Shown here: positions 5,559 to 7,359 of the stretch, piece by piece
How positions within the stretch are numbered: position 1 is the first letter of the stretch
Layout of the letters: every line of letters starts with the position of its first letter
From: UBA1715 sp036752345
Lineage (GTDB): Bacteria > Bacteroidota > Bacteroidia > Bacteroidales > UBA1715
Assembly (NCBI GenBank): GCA_036752345.1
Contig: DAIOSV010000056.1
Location: forward strand, 1-7,359
Length of the DNA stretch: 7,359 nucleotides
Direction of reading: 5' to 3'
Position numbers and translations under genes: made by a program
The notes under the pieces: generated by a model
Databases searched by the model: none
What the model saw: only the letters and a program-made list of their open reading frames with translations
What the model was told of the DNA's origin: nothing

Positions 5559-7359
5559 ATGAAACAATTTTCTATACAGTTATTATTGTTGTTGAGCCTC
5601 TCATTTTCTGTAATGGGGCAACAAGTAAAGTTTAATGAAGTTCAAACATCAAATTCGAAAACGCAATACGATCCTGATTTTTTTAAATACAAGGATTGGG
5701 TAGAGTTGTACAATACAGGTTCTTCTTCGGTTGATTTGAGTGGGTATTTTATTACGGATGACAAGGATGTGCCACGTAAATGGCAAATACCATCGGGACA
5801 ATCAATTGCAGCAAAAGGCTTTGTTCTTATCTATTGTGATGGCGAAGACGTTACCGGAAAGGCCATGCACACCAATTTCCGTTTGTCGGCAGATGGAGAC
5901 AAGTTGTATTTGTATTCATCTACTATGTTGCTTGTTGATACTGTTTTTGTTGGAAAAGTAGAAACAGATTATACGTATGGTAGAACGACCGATGGAACGG
6001 GAGCGTGGGCGGCACTTTCAAAACCAACACCGAAGGCAGCCAATGTGTCTACAACGGTTATGGGTATGGCTTCAAAGCCAATATTTTCAAAAGTAGGTGG
6101 ATTTTATAATGCAAATCAAACTATCACACTTTCTTCATCAATTCCGGGAGCTGTAATCCGCTACACGACTGATGGTTCGGAACCTACAGAATCTTCACCG
6201 GAATATACTGAAGCTATTACTGCAAGCAAACAGAGTGGAACTTCATTACGTTGGGGATATAATGCACAGAATAAGACACAGGTGCAGCAATATTCGTGGG
6301 TAGATGCAACATATGGAAATCTCAATTCCTCTTATTATACTAATTTGTTTCCAAATGCTGTAAATAAGGCATTTGTGTTGAAGGCAAAAGTTTTTCATGA
6401 TGGATATGTACCAAGTCCAACGGTGTGTCAAACATACTTTATTAATATGAATAGACCATCGTTGCCGGTTATTTCTCTCGTAACAGATAAAGCAAACTTT
6501 TTCAGTGCCGATAGTGGTATTTATATTCAAGGAACAAATGGTATAGGGAGAGGCGGAACGGGTGACGTTATAGCCAATTGGAATCAAGATTGGGAGCGCA
6601 AAGTGTATGTAGAGTATTACGATGGTTCCGGAACGCGTCAATTTGGTATAAACGCCGGAGCAACTACTATGGGTGCAATTTCGCGTCATACCGATTTGAA
6701 ATCGATGAATATTATAATGCGCAGTGAATACGAACCCGGTGAAATTGACTATCCAATATTTGGATCTGATGGAAATTCCGTATACGAATCATTTCTTTTA
6801 CGAAACTCGGGAAACGATTGGGAGCAAGGTGTTTTTGCTCGCGATGCAATGTATCAAAGTATTATGCGTGGACAAGTAGATTTGGAAACGCAGGATTATC
6901 AACCGGTAGTAATGTATTTGAATGGTGAATATTGGTCAATGATTAATATGCGCGAACGCTACGATAAACGATATTTCTCCGCAAAGTATGATTATGTTGA
7001 TGCCAATGACGTTGATATATTGAAAATAGATGGTGAAGAAAGTTGCTTTGAAGCAGCTTCCGGTGATTCTATTCGTTGGGAAGAGATGTTTGCTTATTTG
7101 AAAGCAAATTCAATGGCAACTACCGCCAATTATAATTATGTAAAGAATCACTACCTCGATGTAGACAATATGATAAATTACTACATCGCAGAATTATATT
7201 GTCAAAATACCGACTGGCCAAATAACAACTTCCGCTTATGGCGCCCAAAAACGGAAAATGGTAAATTCCGTTTCCCGTTGTATGATACCGATTTCGGATA
7301 TGGACTGTATGGTGGTGGTGCATCTTCGAATCCTTACGAAAACTTCGATAAAGATAAAA
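5559..7359 (+). CDS. Secreted CotH-kinase-family protein with LTD and chitobiase-like domains (3' end beyond window)
   Basis: Exported protein, 600 residues visible and still open at the window edge. Start: the ATG at 5559 is directly preceded by an in-frame TAA, so it cannot begin earlier. It opens with a signal peptide (MKQFSIQ, Leu-rich core, cleavage near residue 20). Domains: lamin-tail domain about 22-160 (FNEV, DWVELYNTG, VDLSGYFITDD, NFRLSADGDKLYLY); chitobiase/hexosaminidase C-terminal-like domain about 173-295 (VGGFYNANQTITL, IRYTTDGSEPT), with roughly 50 extra residues before FVLKAKVFHDGY; CotH kinase domain about 300 onward (R388, FLLRNSGNDW 412-421, MYLNGEYWSMINMRERYD 452-469, NTDWPNNNFRLW 550-561, DTDFGYG 576-582). 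The last two match the conserved Asn/Asp metal and catalytic motifs of CotH, an atypical protein-kinase-fold family; Bacillus CotH phosphorylates spore-coat proteins. Substrate here is unknown. A type IX sorting domain would be expected at the unseen C-terminus. Confidence 0.88.
   Translation, partial: MKQFSIQLLLLLSLSFSVMGQQVKFNEVQTSNSKTQYDPDFFKYKDWVELYNTGSSSVDLSGYFITDDKDVPRKWQIPSGQSIAAKGFVLIYCDGEDVTGKAMHTNFRLSADGDKLYLYSSTMLLVDTVFVGKVETDYTYGRTTDGTGAWAALSKPTPKAANVSTTVMGMASKPIFSKVGGFYNANQTITLSSSIPGAVIRYTTDGSEPTESSPEYTEAITASKQSGTSLRWGYNAQNKTQVQQYSWVDATYGNLNSSYYTNLFPNAVNKAFVLKAKVFHDGYVPSPTVCQTYFINMNRPSLPVISLVTDKANFFSADSGIYIQGTNGIGRGGTGDVIANWNQDWERKVYVEYYDGSGTRQFGINAGATTMGAISRHTDLKSMNIIMRSEYEPGEIDYPIFGSDGNSVYESFLLRNSGNDWEQGVFARDAMYQSIMRGQVDLETQDYQPVVMYLNGEYWSMINMRERYDKRYFSAKYDYVDANDVDILKIDGEESCFEAASGDSIRWEEMFAYLKANSMATTANYNYVKNHYLDVDNMINYYIAELYCQNTDWPNNNFRLWRPKTENGKFRFPLYDTDFGYGLYGGGASSNPYENFDKDK

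Noticed and set aside
6246..6689. Minus-strand frames of 147 and 67 codons (second at 7120-7323) inside the CotH gene
   Set aside because: They are antisense to a clear multidomain protein, and their translations are Cys/Ile/His-rich with no family signature.

Overview
The window looks like a metagenome-derived or draft contig from a Bacteroidetes (probably Bacteroidales) bacterium. It is AT-rich by eye and its starts lack Shine-Dalgarno sequences, sitting instead behind A/T-rich leaders. It carries two perfect TAnnTTTG promoter -7 boxes and a type IX secretion C-terminal sorting domain. It also encodes a secreted LTD/CotH protein of a layout common in that phylum. A run of exactly 100 N (2712-2811) marks an assembly gap.

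Minus strand, 5201 down to 1: a compact polysaccharide-use operon. In transcription order it holds: a secreted multidomain clan GH-A (GH5-like) glycoside hydrolase with a type IX sorting domain (5201-2812, 3' end lost in the gap); a second, simpler GH5-like hydrolase (2711-1914, 5' end lost in the gap); a GPH-family (MelB-like) sugar:cation symporter (1909-455); and the first 142 codons of a GH130 mannoside phosphorylase (428-1, running off the window). The known pairing of a GPH symporter with GH130 in Bacteroidetes beta-mannan catabolism suggests a pathway. Secreted endo-enzymes cut beta-mannan, the symporter takes up the oligosaccharides, and the phosphorylase splits them in the cytoplasm to mannose 1-phosphate. 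Mannan as the substrate is inferred from GH130 and context. The hydrolase sequences alone do not prove it.

The sequence reads as one open 1116-codon frame from 5264 to 1914, but only because the N run is translated as unknown residues. It is best read as two genes joined artificially across the gap. The sorting domain, which must be C-terminal, sits in the middle, and the second TIM barrel lacks far more than 34 residues.

5202-5558 is a divergent intergenic region with one good Bacteroidetes -7 box for each direction. Plus strand, 5559 to the window end: a secreted CotH-kinase-family protein (signal peptide, lamin-tail domain, chitobiase-like domain, CotH domain), cut by the window edge at residue 600. 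Its relation to the mannan operon is unknown.

I found no RNA genes, mobile elements, CRISPR arrays, SusC/SusD pair or regulator gene in the window.
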